This document shows positions 5,507-11,675 of a DNA stretch of 11,675 bases, piece after piece. The translations under genes were made by a program, and so were the position numbers. Source of the DNA: an uncultured Opitutales bacterium. Lineage in GTDB: Bacteria > Verrucomicrobiota > Verrucomicrobiia > Opitutales > UBA2995. The DNA is taken from assembly GCA_937920335.1 (NCBI GenBank), contig CALGUT010000690.1, positions 1-11,675 on the forward strand. The letters run 5' to 3'. The notes beneath the pieces were generated by a model. The model saw only the letters and a program-made list of their open reading frames with translations. It searched no databases and was not told the origin of the DNA. Each line of letters starts with the position of its first letter. Positions within the stretch are counted from its first letter, which is position 1.

Positions 5507-6526
5507 ATGAAAAAAGAACTGAACCGGGATCCTGATGAATCCTTTGCCTGGAAACCCGTAGTCGCTCCCTTTCAAAAATCGAATTTGCGACGTGGATCTT
5601 GGCAAATCGTAAATTCAATCGGATCCAGCGCACTGATTTGGGTGGCTATGTATCTGGTCAGATTCCAATCCATCTGGATCACACTGGTATTAGCTGTTTT
5701 AGCGGCTGGCTTTCAGGTCAGGATATTTATCCTTTTTCATGACTGTGGTCATGGTTCATTTTTCGCAACTAAACGGTCAAACGACATTCTCGGCTTTATA
5801 ACGGGCATTCTAACATTCACACCCTATCAACATTGGCGCTGGGAACATGCGTTGCACCATGCCACATCGGGAGATCTCAATAAACGCGGTGTTGGCGACA
5901 TATGGACACTTACAGTACAAGAGTATTTGAACGCTACACGCTGGAAACGATTCGCCTATCGATTAGTCCGCAACCCGTTGGTCCTACTGTTAATAGTTCC
6001 CCTATTACTTTTTTTAGTTAAGCAACGGTTTCCATCTCAGAAAGCAGGAAAACGAGAACGACGGTCTGTCCATTGGACAAACCTCGGAATCCTTTTTATG
6101 GTAGTTATGCTTAGCTGGATCTTTGGGATACAGAGGTATGCGCTGATCCTATTTACTCTCTCTACCGTAGCCGGTGCAGCTGGAGTTTGGCTCTTTTATG
6201 TTCAACATCAGTTCGAAGGAGTGAGCTGGGAAAGAAGCGATGAATGGGATTTCACTCATGCCGCACTGATTGGTAGCTCTTTTTATAGACTGCCCAGAAT
6301 CTTGCAGTGGTTTTCAGGCAATATTGGGTTTCACCATATTCACCATTTGAGCGCCAGAATACCGAACTACAATCTGGAAGCCTGCCATCGGGCCGATCCA
6401 AGATTTGAACAAGTCAAGCCGTTGACTCTATGGTCCAGCTTACGCTCGCTCAATCTAAACCTATGGGACGAGAAAAAGCGGCAGCTAGTGAGTTTTCGAC
6501 AACTTCGCACGCTGCAAACGAACTAA
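5507..6526 (+). CDS. Membrane fatty acid desaturase
   Basis: This is a di-iron integral membrane desaturase that puts a double bond into acyl chains, adjusting membrane fluidity. From ATG 5507 it has 339 residues; a GTG at 5498 is possible, and neither has a strong ribosome site. All three histidine boxes are intact: HDCGH (78-82), HALHH (114-118) and HHIHH (276-280). A further family-typical His sits in VQHQFEGVSW. Hydrophobic segments lie near residues 39-55, 58-77, 157-172, 191-208 and 211-233, in the arrangement of acyl-lipid desaturases. The boxes and length resemble Bacillus Des (delta-5) and cyanobacterial DesA (delta-12), so the double-bond position cannot be told. It may be cotranscribed with the small genes upstream, and it faces a two-component pair that could control it. 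Confidence 0.92.
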   Translation: MKKELNRDPDESFAWKPVVAPFQKSNLRRGSWQIVNSIGSSALIWVAMYLVRFQSIWITLVLAVLAAGFQVRIFILFHDCGHGSFFATKRSNDILGFITGILTFTPYQHWRWEHALHHATSGDLNKRGVGDIWTLTVQEYLNATRWKRFAYRLVRNPLVLLLIVPLLLFLVKQRFPSQKAGKRERRSVHWTNLGILFMVVMLSWIFGIQRYALILFTLSTVAGAAGVWLFYVQHQFEGVSWERSDEWDFTHAALIGSSFYRLPRILQWFSGNIGFHHIHHLSARIPNYNLEACHRADPRFEQVKPLTLWSSLRSLNLNLWDEKKRQLVSFRQLRTLQTN

Positions 6527-6573
6527 GACTTTCAGATGGCCTGAATGCTGGCGAACCCACAAGGCAAAACAGA

Positions 6574-7302
6574 CTAATTACTCGCTGTTGTTTTCCCCCT
6601 GTTAGGCTTTCTACCTAGAGTCGTTGTGTCCTGAATACTGCTTTCAATGACTCCAGTTGCAATGGCGTGACGAGTGAGACCCGCAGTGTCATGAATATCT
6701 AATTTGTCCATGAGCTTTTGACGGTGTTTTTCCACCGTCTTAATACTAATACCCAAGGCATCAGCTACTTGCTTATTGGCCAATCCTTCAGCGACTAACT
6801 GCAGCACCTCTGACTCCCGCACCGTTAAAGTGCGTTTGAGACTGACTCCCGGTTTCGTACCTTCTTCGCGAGCTTTTCGCTTGGCCTTACGGAGGCGTTT
6901 CAAAATGGCTCCGCAGAAGTAGGGCCGACCGTTGGCAACTTCAGTTATGGCGTGAACCAAGACCTTTCCGGAGTTTTGTTTCACCACAAATCCCGTCGCG
7001 CCAAGCAGAGCCATGTGCGTCACGTACTCGTCGTCACTATGGGCCGACAATACCAGGACTCGAGCCTCCGGAGTAGCAAGTAGTATCTGACGAGTCGCCT
7101 CAAAGCCGTTAAGACCGGACATAGCAATATCCATCACGATGACGTCGGGCAGAAGTTTCGCTGCCATTTTCACAGCCTGATATCCATCGGAAGCCTCGCC
7201 AACCACCTTGCAAGTTCCTCCCAATTCCAGCAACATGCGCAAGCCTTCACGGACAATTAAATGGTCTTCGACGAGGAGTACAGTTATCGGACCTTTGTTC
7301 AT
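6574..7302 (-). CDS. NarL/FixJ-family response regulator with LuxR-type HTH
   Basis: This is a transcription factor activated by phosphorylation. The 242 residues comprise a receiver domain (about 5-122) and a LuxR-type DNA-binding domain (about 160-222). In the receiver, the acidic pair is Glu12-Asp13, the phospho-acceptor is Asp58 (VIVMD), Ser86 is the switch residue and Lys108 (GFVVK) completes the site. The HTH shows LTVRESEVLQLVAEGLANKQ and ISIKTVEKHRQKLMDKLDI, both standard. A basic linker (LKRLRKAKRKAREE) joins the domains. Its ATG overlaps the kinase stop as ATGA, so the two are translationally coupled. Its target is unknown; the desaturase that converges on it 47 nt away is a candidate by analogy with DesR. 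Confidence 0.93.
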   Translation of the reverse strand: MNKGPITVLLVEDHLIVREGLRMLLELGGTCKVVGEASDGYQAVKMAAKLLPDVIVMDIAMSGLNGFEATRQILLATPEARVLVLSAHSDDEYVTHMALLGATGFVVKQNSGKVLVHAITEVANGRPYFCGAILKRLRKAKRKAREEGTKPGVSLKRTLTVRESEVLQLVAEGLANKQVADALGISIKTVEKHRQKLMDKLDIHDTAGLTRHAIATGVIESSIQDTTTLGRKPNRGKTTASN

Positions 7303-8381
7303 TTGCTCAAGCTATTCGCTGTTAAGCTGTCACCGATGGGAATGACTGCTCTTACTTTGGTTCCCTTACCGGGAGAAGACTCGATCGAAAAATTACCATC
7401 CACCATTTCGACCCGTTCACGCATTCCAAGTAACCCGAGTCGGTCTTTAATACTTGAGTGTAGAATGCGTTCGATAGGAAAGGATCTACCATTATCTGAG
7501 ACTTCTAATACTACCGCGTCAGCAAGCCTGCGCAACTTCATGGTCACATGCGTGGCTTTAGAATGACGAAGGACATTGGTGAGGGCTTCCTGGGCTACAC
7601 GGTAGATAATCGTTCGTTTGAGATTATTAAGCTCTTCCACTTCCGGAAAATGGGTAAAGCGAATACGCAAACCCTTATGGCTGGGCAGGTCTTTGATAAA
7701 TGAACGCAGCGAAGGAATAAGCCCGAGGTCATCGAGCATGACCGGTCGTAGCTTTCTCGCATAATTATGTATGACCTCGACCGACTGTTCTACCAATGTC
7801 TGCGTTTGAGCAATTCGCTCACCCAGATTTTCATGGTCGATTAATGCCGACGTCCTCAAGGCCGCGAGACGGACGTTGATGCCCGCTAGAATCTGAGCGA
7901 CCTGGTCGTGCAACTCTCGGCTGATTTCCTTACGCTCTTCCTCGAGTGCGAGGAGGAATTGATGAGAAAGCTGCCGCGATTGCTCATGAATCTCATGCGA
8001 ATCGTCAATCAAACGCCGATGGAATTTTGTCTCCTGTTCCAGTCTCTCCTCAGCCAAATACAGCGAGGTTCGCACTTTCAATATGTCATCCTGGTGGGAC
8101 TGCTCGAAGGGAACCAGAGCCTCGAGGAGGAACTTTCCGGCCGTAGACAGAGGAGATCTCACATCTGATCTAAAATTAAAGTCGAGCGGAACATCCAGAG
8201 CTGCAAGGGCCTGTTCGTGTGTACGGGCCAGATCTATGACGTTCAGGCCAAGGCACACCCCTTTGCTACCAATCAATCGAGCTGCCTGCGAAGTCGACCG
8301 ACCATTGAGTTTACGTTTTAGATGAATTCGCAAGCCATCCTGGTACTGTTTTTCAAATAGCAGTTTAGTTGATTTTTTCAT
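7299..8381 (-). CDS. Soluble sensor histidine kinase, HisKA_3 (NarX/DesK) type
   Basis: The kinase is the partner of the adjacent regulator. From ATG 8381 it has 360 residues; the frame stays open to a TTG at 8489, but a promoter-like sequence lies between, so the ATG is preferred. The N-terminal region (about 45-59, GLNVIDLARTHEQAL) resembles that of PVC-group kinases. A coiled segment follows (about 100-145). The phospho-acceptor is His158 in ISRELHDQVAQILAGINVRL. The ATPase domain has the N box (AQEALTNVLRHS, Asn269), SDNG (Asp296) and the glycine motifs LGLLGMRERV and GKGT. There is no signal peptide or membrane helix, so it must sense a cytoplasmic or partner-borne signal. Confidence 0.9.
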   Translation of the reverse strand: MKKSTKLLFEKQYQDGLRIHLKRKLNGRSTSQAARLIGSKGVCLGLNVIDLARTHEQALAALDVPLDFNFRSDVRSPLSTAGKFLLEALVPFEQSHQDDILKVRTSLYLAEERLEQETKFHRRLIDDSHEIHEQSRQLSHQFLLALEEERKEISRELHDQVAQILAGINVRLAALRTSALIDHENLGERIAQTQTLVEQSVEVIHNYARKLRPVMLDDLGLIPSLRSFIKDLPSHKGLRIRFTHFPEVEELNNLKRTIIYRVAQEALTNVLRHSKATHVTMKLRRLADAVVLEVSDNGRSFPIERILHSSIKDRLGLLGMRERVEMVDGNFSIESSPGKGTKVRAVIPIGDSLTANSLSK

Positions 8382-8396
8382 CCCTGTTTCATTGAG

Positions 8397-8425
8397 AAAA
8401 TAATATGGAACCCAGAGGTTTTCAA
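8397..8425 (-). promoter_or_regulatory. Weak promoter candidate for the two-component pair
   Basis: On the minus strand TTGAAA (8425-8420) is followed after 17 nt by TATTTT (8402-8397), five and four matches to consensus. TATTAT at 8405-8400 is a better -10 but only 14 nt away. The site lies inside the longer open frame of the kinase and supports the ATG at 8381. It rests on consensus matching only. Confidence 0.28.
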
Positions 8426-8611
8426 CGTTTGTAACAGTAAACCCCTGACCCCAAGCAGAATTGAAGGCTATGACTCCCTGAAGATTCAAGCGAGCTAAAG
8501 TATTTGGGGTGTTTCCCTACCGATAGTTCAATCTGGTCGCATTTGAGAATCGGGGTTATAGCCGGGTTTGAAAAATCGACCAGGCAGCTCGTCGAAAGAC
8601 CCGAAGCTAAA

Positions 8612-8628
8612 GGGACGCTAGTTGTCCC
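8612..8628 (-). terminator. Hairpin directly after the stop of the split secreted-protein gene
   Basis: GGGAC (8612-8616) and GTCCC (8624-8628) form a 5-bp stem with a 7-nt loop, starting at the base after the TAG stop (8629-8631). On the minus strand it is followed by only TTTAG, so any intrinsic terminator would be weak. It is placed correctly to separate this gene from the kinase. Confidence 0.35.
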
Positions 8629-9345
8629 CTATTCGTAAATGAATGTGGCAGTAGCAACGCAGTCTTCGCTGGCTACCAGGCGTACCCAATGCGCACTAAA
8701 TCCGTTTGGAAAATCGAACTCAACGGTTTCTCCAGCAGCTACACGGAAAGTTCTGTGGGCATAGTACCCGAAGTGGTCAAAATTAACTTCCAGCGTAATC
8801 TCTACAGACTTGTCGGCTGAAAGTCGCAGTCGTTTCTTATCATAACCGGTCATCAAGTAGGGGTCAGACAGCTCACCCGCTTTAACAGCCGTATCTTTCC
8901 ATGGGCCCCCTATGCCGACCGGTTTCCCCAGCTTCCATAGATCGTCAATTCCTCCGAACCAAAGGGCTTCCTCGCCGTCATCGCTTTTATAGACATGTCC
9001 GTCTTCAGCCGCATTTTGGGCAACACCCGACATAACGAGCAACCCATTCCAGGTCGCGAAATCGGCGATCTGCTTATTGTGACTGCTGATCGGCCGCAGC
9101 TTCTGAAACAACGGTGGCAATTCATTACGCTCTAAAGGCAGCTCATAAAACGTGCCATGAATATTTGCCAGCTCGCGCTCGGACTGCACTTCCCGGTAAT
9201 CGCGTGGCCAGCCAAAACTCAGGGGTCTATCATAGGCTGAATCTCCTTTCGGTAGTCGTAGTCGCTCACCACGGGATTCTATCACCACCGATGCATCGTC
9301 CACCCAATAGCGCGGCTCTTCATTTCCAAATGCTCTAACGTCTCT
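8629..9345 (-). pseudogene. C-terminal fragment of a secreted protein, split by frameshift
   Basis: This frame is open from 9345, just after an in-frame TGA at 9348-9346, and encodes up to 238 residues. The only nearby start is a GTG at 9303 without a ribosome site, inside what reads as EEPRYWVDDASVV. It is therefore the continuation of the gene at 9282-11036 after a -1 shift. It repeats a module of that gene. Paired motifs are IHGTFYELP, IADFATWN, ALWFGGIDDLWKLG, GIGGPW, PYLMTGYDKKRLRL and FSAHWVRLVASEDC. I recall the family from Planctomycetes and Verrucomicrobia, without an assigned function. The conserved ending (VATATFIYE) indicates the 3' part is intact. Confidence 0.75.
9282..9345 (-). 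other. Frameshift window in the secreted-protein gene
   Basis: The shift from the upstream to the downstream frame is -1 and must lie between the upstream-frame TGA (9284-9282) and the downstream-frame TGA at 9348-9346. This fits a one-base deletion or a two-base insertion. I see no X-XXY-YYZ slippery heptamer in the upstream frame, so a programmed shift is less likely. Confidence 0.7.
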
Positions 9346-11036
9346 TCACCCAGTTGCTTGCCGTCGACAAAGCCAAAGGCTTCTTTGCCGAACTCACGGT
9401 GTTGATTCTTTAAGTCTGTCACCGCCAGATTCCGATTCTCTCGTTTCGCATACAGAGCCGATCCACTAACAACCGTATCACCCAAATCCGCTAGACCCGC
9501 AAACAGAGTCTCGCCCTCGTTGCTGGAACGGTAATTGCGGTCCGATTGGTGAAAATAAGCGGAAACAATACTATCCCGGCTTGGACGAAGCCTCACCCAT
9601 TGGGCCTCGAAGGAATCCGGGAAAATAAAAGGAACGTATCCTGAAACGGGTACGTGCTCATACACCACCCATTCACCAGTTCCACTACGGTCGACTTCAA
9701 TGGTGATCGAAACACCTTCCTGATCATGCACGACCAGGTGGAGAATCCGCTCTTTAAATCCGTTTACTAAAAACGGATAACTCGGAACGTTACCAACGAC
9801 CGATTCCCGGATCCAAGGGCCGCCATAGCCAAAACCGGGGCCCCACTCTTTCAAATCATTCATCACCCCTAACCATAAATTACTCTGTGGCTGTCCCGCC
9901 TTAGGGTTTCCTTGAATCGATGTTTCGTCCGTCGCCAGAACTAATCGATCATTCCATATAGTGAAATCAGGTATGTAGCGTAGATGACTCCCGATGGGTG
10001 AGATACCCGCTGTGTTAGCTTTTGAGAACGTAGACGGAAATTCAAAGAACATACCGTGCATATCCATCATCCATTGATCGTCTGATAACTCGCGTATCCG
10101 AGGCCACTCAGTATACCAGCCGTGAATTGCATCGTTGTTGAATGCAGCTTTGGGCAAGAGATAGGTCGACCATTCTCCACCATCCAAGACCTTAAGCCGC
10201 AACGCCGATTTATCCCAGCCGATCGACCAAATAGGATCGTCGTCGTGGTCGTTTCCATCCAAACCTCCTGGTCCCATCACGTCGGTGTATTGCCGACGTT
10301 CAATGATTTCCCAGTATTCGCCATCCCAGGTCGCTAGCACGCCGCGATCATCTGGATGAGTCGCTTTGATGCGCTTCAAGATGGCCTCTGCTTCCTCATC
10401 TGAAATCCCGTTACGAAACGAGCTCCCCACATGCTCACCGTTATTTGCCATCACGAGTTTACCCTGGCTCACATAGGCGCCTTTGGCGTGCCACCCTGGA
10501 ACGGGTTTATGAAAGAGCTTGTTTACGGCCAAAGAATGGACATTCACTTCGTAGATCATCCCTTCCATATCGATCATATAGACGAAGTTTTCCGGGTCCT
10601 TCAGGTGCCGAGTGTAGGCAGTGACGCGCCCGGGCATATCGGCTGGTTGGATCGCTCTTACCTTTCCCGAGGCATCTACCGCGTAGTGCGCCAAAAATAG
10701 TTGTTTCGATTCTTTATGGATCATACGTCCAGCCGGAGTCCCCCCTACACTCTCCGGGTGGATCGTCATTTGCATGTCCTCGCCAATTGAATACAGCTTG
10801 TGATCACTTCCGAACGGTTCATGCGCCGCGTAATTAACCATCCACAGTTTGTCTGCCCAAGGAATCACAACACCGATACCACATTCGTTTAAGCTTCGAA
10901 CATAACCGCCATTATTAGCATAGGTGGTGAGGTGCGGATACACACCGCTAATGAAGATAGGGGTCTCTCGTTCCTGAGCAAAAGCAAAGGGGTTTATGAA
11001 CCACAGAGCCAATACCAAAAATAGTCTCTTAACCAT
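9282..11036 (-). CDS. Secreted protein of unknown function, N-terminal portion of a frameshifted gene
   Basis: The product has 584 residues, of which the first 563 or so are in the proper frame. A signal peptide (MVKRLFLVLA...) ends in AFA before Gln21, so the protein is exported. Residues 30-250 contain short Trp/Gly/Tyr-rich strands that could form a beta-propeller-like fold. Residues 311-497 are module 1, with MHGMFFEFP, IPDFTIWN, NLWLGVMNDLKEWG, GYGGPW, PFLVNGFKERILHL and FEAQWVRLRPSRDS. The end (LEHLEMKSRAIGWTMHRW) lies beyond the shift and is not native. Joined with the downstream frame it gives about 800 residues. No hydrolase motif is recognised. It is divergent from the VWA gene, which shares its upstream spacer. 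Confidence 0.8.
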   Translation of the reverse strand: MVKRLFLVLALWFINPFAFAQERETPIFISGVYPHLTTYANNGGYVRSLNECGIGVVIPWADKLWMVNYAAHEPFGSDHKLYSIGEDMQMTIHPESVGGTPAGRMIHKESKQLFLAHYAVDASGKVRAIQPADMPGRVTAYTRHLKDPENFVYMIDMEGMIYEVNVHSLAVNKLFHKPVPGWHAKGAYVSQGKLVMANNGEHVGSSFRNGISDEEAEAILKRIKATHPDDRGVLATWDGEYWEIIERRQYTDVMGPGGLDGNDHDDDPIWSIGWDKSALRLKVLDGGEWSTYLLPKAAFNNDAIHGWYTEWPRIRELSDDQWMMDMHGMFFEFPSTFSKANTAGISPIGSHLRYIPDFTIWNDRLVLATDETSIQGNPKAGQPQSNLWLGVMNDLKEWGPGFGYGGPWIRESVVGNVPSYPFLVNGFKERILHLVVHDQEGVSITIEVDRSGTGEWVVYEHVPVSGYVPFIFPDSFEAQWVRLRPSRDSIVSAYFHQSDRNYRSSNEGETLFAGLADLGDTVVSGSALYAKRENRNLAVTDLKNQHREFGKEAFGFVDGKQLGEETLEHLEMKSRAIGWTMHRW

Positions 11037-11144
11037 GGCTCAGAGAATGATAGCATTCTTCAAAGAAGCGATGAAGAATTACAAAAGTAGCAAACTCCAA
11101 CACTTAGTGTTGAAAGCATACAAGCCCTCGATTAGACACCTTTT
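11037..11144. promoter_or_regulatory. Divergent promoter spacer with overlapping dyads
   Basis: The 108-nt spacer separates the minus-strand secreted protein from the plus-strand VWA gene. AGAATG (11044-11049) pairs with CATTCT (11054-11059). ATTCTTC (11055-11061) pairs with GAAGAAT (11073-11079), and the two pairings exclude each other. A 15-bp dyad, CAACACT-T-AGTGTTG (11098-11112), overlaps a possible -35 (TTGAAA, 11110-11115) with a weak -10 (TAGACA, 11133-11138). The dyad looks like an operator for the VWA gene. Confidence 0.4.
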
Positions 11145-11675
11145 ATGATCTCCTCATTGCAATTTAAGTTCTTCCTTTCAATCCTCGCACTCACATTGGC
11201 TCTAGGGACAAGTGCCTTCGCCCAAGATCGCCAAAAATGCCTCATAGTCCTCGATGCGTCCAACAGCATGACAGGCTACAAAAAGGGCGAACAAAAGATG
11301 CGGATCGCCAAGGCTGTCATCGGTGACCTCGTCGCGACCATGCCTGAGAATATTGATCTTGGCCTCGTGGTTTATGCTCACCGTAAGAAAAACGACTGTG
11401 AAGATATTGAGCTACTAATTCCCCCTGGGCCACTAGATCCCAATGCCTTCATGCAAGTGGTTAATGGGATTCGCGCCAATGGTAAGACGCCCCTCACCAA
11501 TGCTGTAGAATTTGCGGCCAACGCACTCGTAGATCAGGGAGGTGCAGGTTCCATCATACTCATCACTGACGGATTAGAAACCTGCCGCCGCGATCCCTGT
11601 GAAGCCGTAGCTGCTTTGATGTCGACTGGAATTCAACTGACCACTCATGTCGTTGCATTCGACTTGAGAGATGAT
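11145..11675 (+). CDS. Secreted VWA-domain protein, 3' end beyond the window
   Basis: The visible 177 residues run open to the window edge. A signal peptide ends in AFA before Gln27 (LSILALTLALGTSAFA). The von Willebrand factor A domain follows with a complete MIDAS metal site: DASNS (37-41), Thr115 in GKTPLTNA and Asp142 in ITDGLETC. Cys residues in NDCEDIE, ETC and DPCEAV could form disulphides outside the cytoplasm. The series TDGLETCRRDPCEAVAALM and THVVAFDL matches a bacterial group often named Ca-activated chloride channel-like, a name without functional proof. No Shine-Dalgarno precedes the ATG. VWA domains mediate metal-dependent protein binding; the partner here is unknown. Confidence 0.88.
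   Translation, partial: MISSLQFKFFLSILALTLALGTSAFAQDRQKCLIVLDASNSMTGYKKGEQKMRIAKAVIGDLVATMPENIDLGLVVYAHRKKNDCEDIELLIPPGPLDPNAFMQVVNGIRANGKTPLTNAVEFAANALVDQGGAGSIILITDGLETCRRDPCEAVAALMSTGIQLTTHVVAFDLRDD

Noticed and set aside
8382..8489. 36-residue N-terminal extension of the histidine kinase from TTG 8489
   Set aside because: It has a weak start codon and a promoter-like sequence within it; the ATG at 8381 begins a sequence typical of the family. The extension cannot be fully excluded.
9282..9345. Programmed -1 frameshift signal
   Set aside because: No slippery heptamer is in the correct frame in the window, so a mutation or sequence error is more likely.
9114..10700. Plus-strand ORFs opposite the secreted-protein gene
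   Set aside because: The minus strand carries the repeated conserved motifs and signal peptide; the opposite ORFs are short and featureless.

Overview
The window looks like a chromosomal segment from a moderate-GC bacterium, probably of the PVC group (Verrucomicrobiota-like). The hints are the style of the GroEL and GroES sequences, a family of secreted proteins I associate with Planctomycetes and Verrucomicrobia, a soluble NarL-type histidine kinase with a PVC-like N-terminal region, and the scarcity of Shine-Dalgarno sequences. This placement is an inference from remembered family resemblance, not a search. I see no tRNA, rRNA, CRISPR array, transposase or phage gene.

Layout. Positions 1-376 are mostly non-coding, with a possible 3' gene end (2-112) and two inverted-repeat structures downstream of groEL. 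From 4776 down to 377 the minus strand carries one compact cluster, in transcription order: a small lipoprotein, a 51-residue membrane mini-protein found here by hand, hflK, hflC, groES and groEL. It joins the HflKC membrane scaffold, which in other bacteria restrains the FtsH protease, to a complete chaperonin pair. Gaps from hflK onward are -11, 12 and 19 nt. A promoter-like sequence lies immediately before the mini-protein start codon.

Positions 4777-5022 form a divergent regulatory region with a good sigma70-like promoter for the plus strand. That strand carries a short basic ORF (5023-5220) and a DUF2934-like ORF (5243-5458), which would join into one 144-residue protein by loss of one A in an A7 run. 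A membrane fatty-acid desaturase (5507-6526) follows. Facing it is a minus-strand two-component pair, a soluble HisKA_3 histidine kinase and a NarL-type response regulator, whose genes overlap by 4 nt. The layout recalls the Bacillus des-desKR locus, but this kinase has no membrane segments.

From 11036 down to 8629 the minus strand holds a secreted protein of about 800 residues that is split by a -1 frameshift between 9345 and 9282. It carries two copies of a roughly 190-residue module, one on each side of the break. Beyond a 108-nt divergent spacer rich in dyad symmetry, the plus strand starts a secreted VWA-domain protein that runs off the window end.

The most interesting items are the HflKC-chaperonin cluster with its accessory membrane mini-protein and lipoprotein, the A7 frame junction, and the duplicated secreted family with its break.
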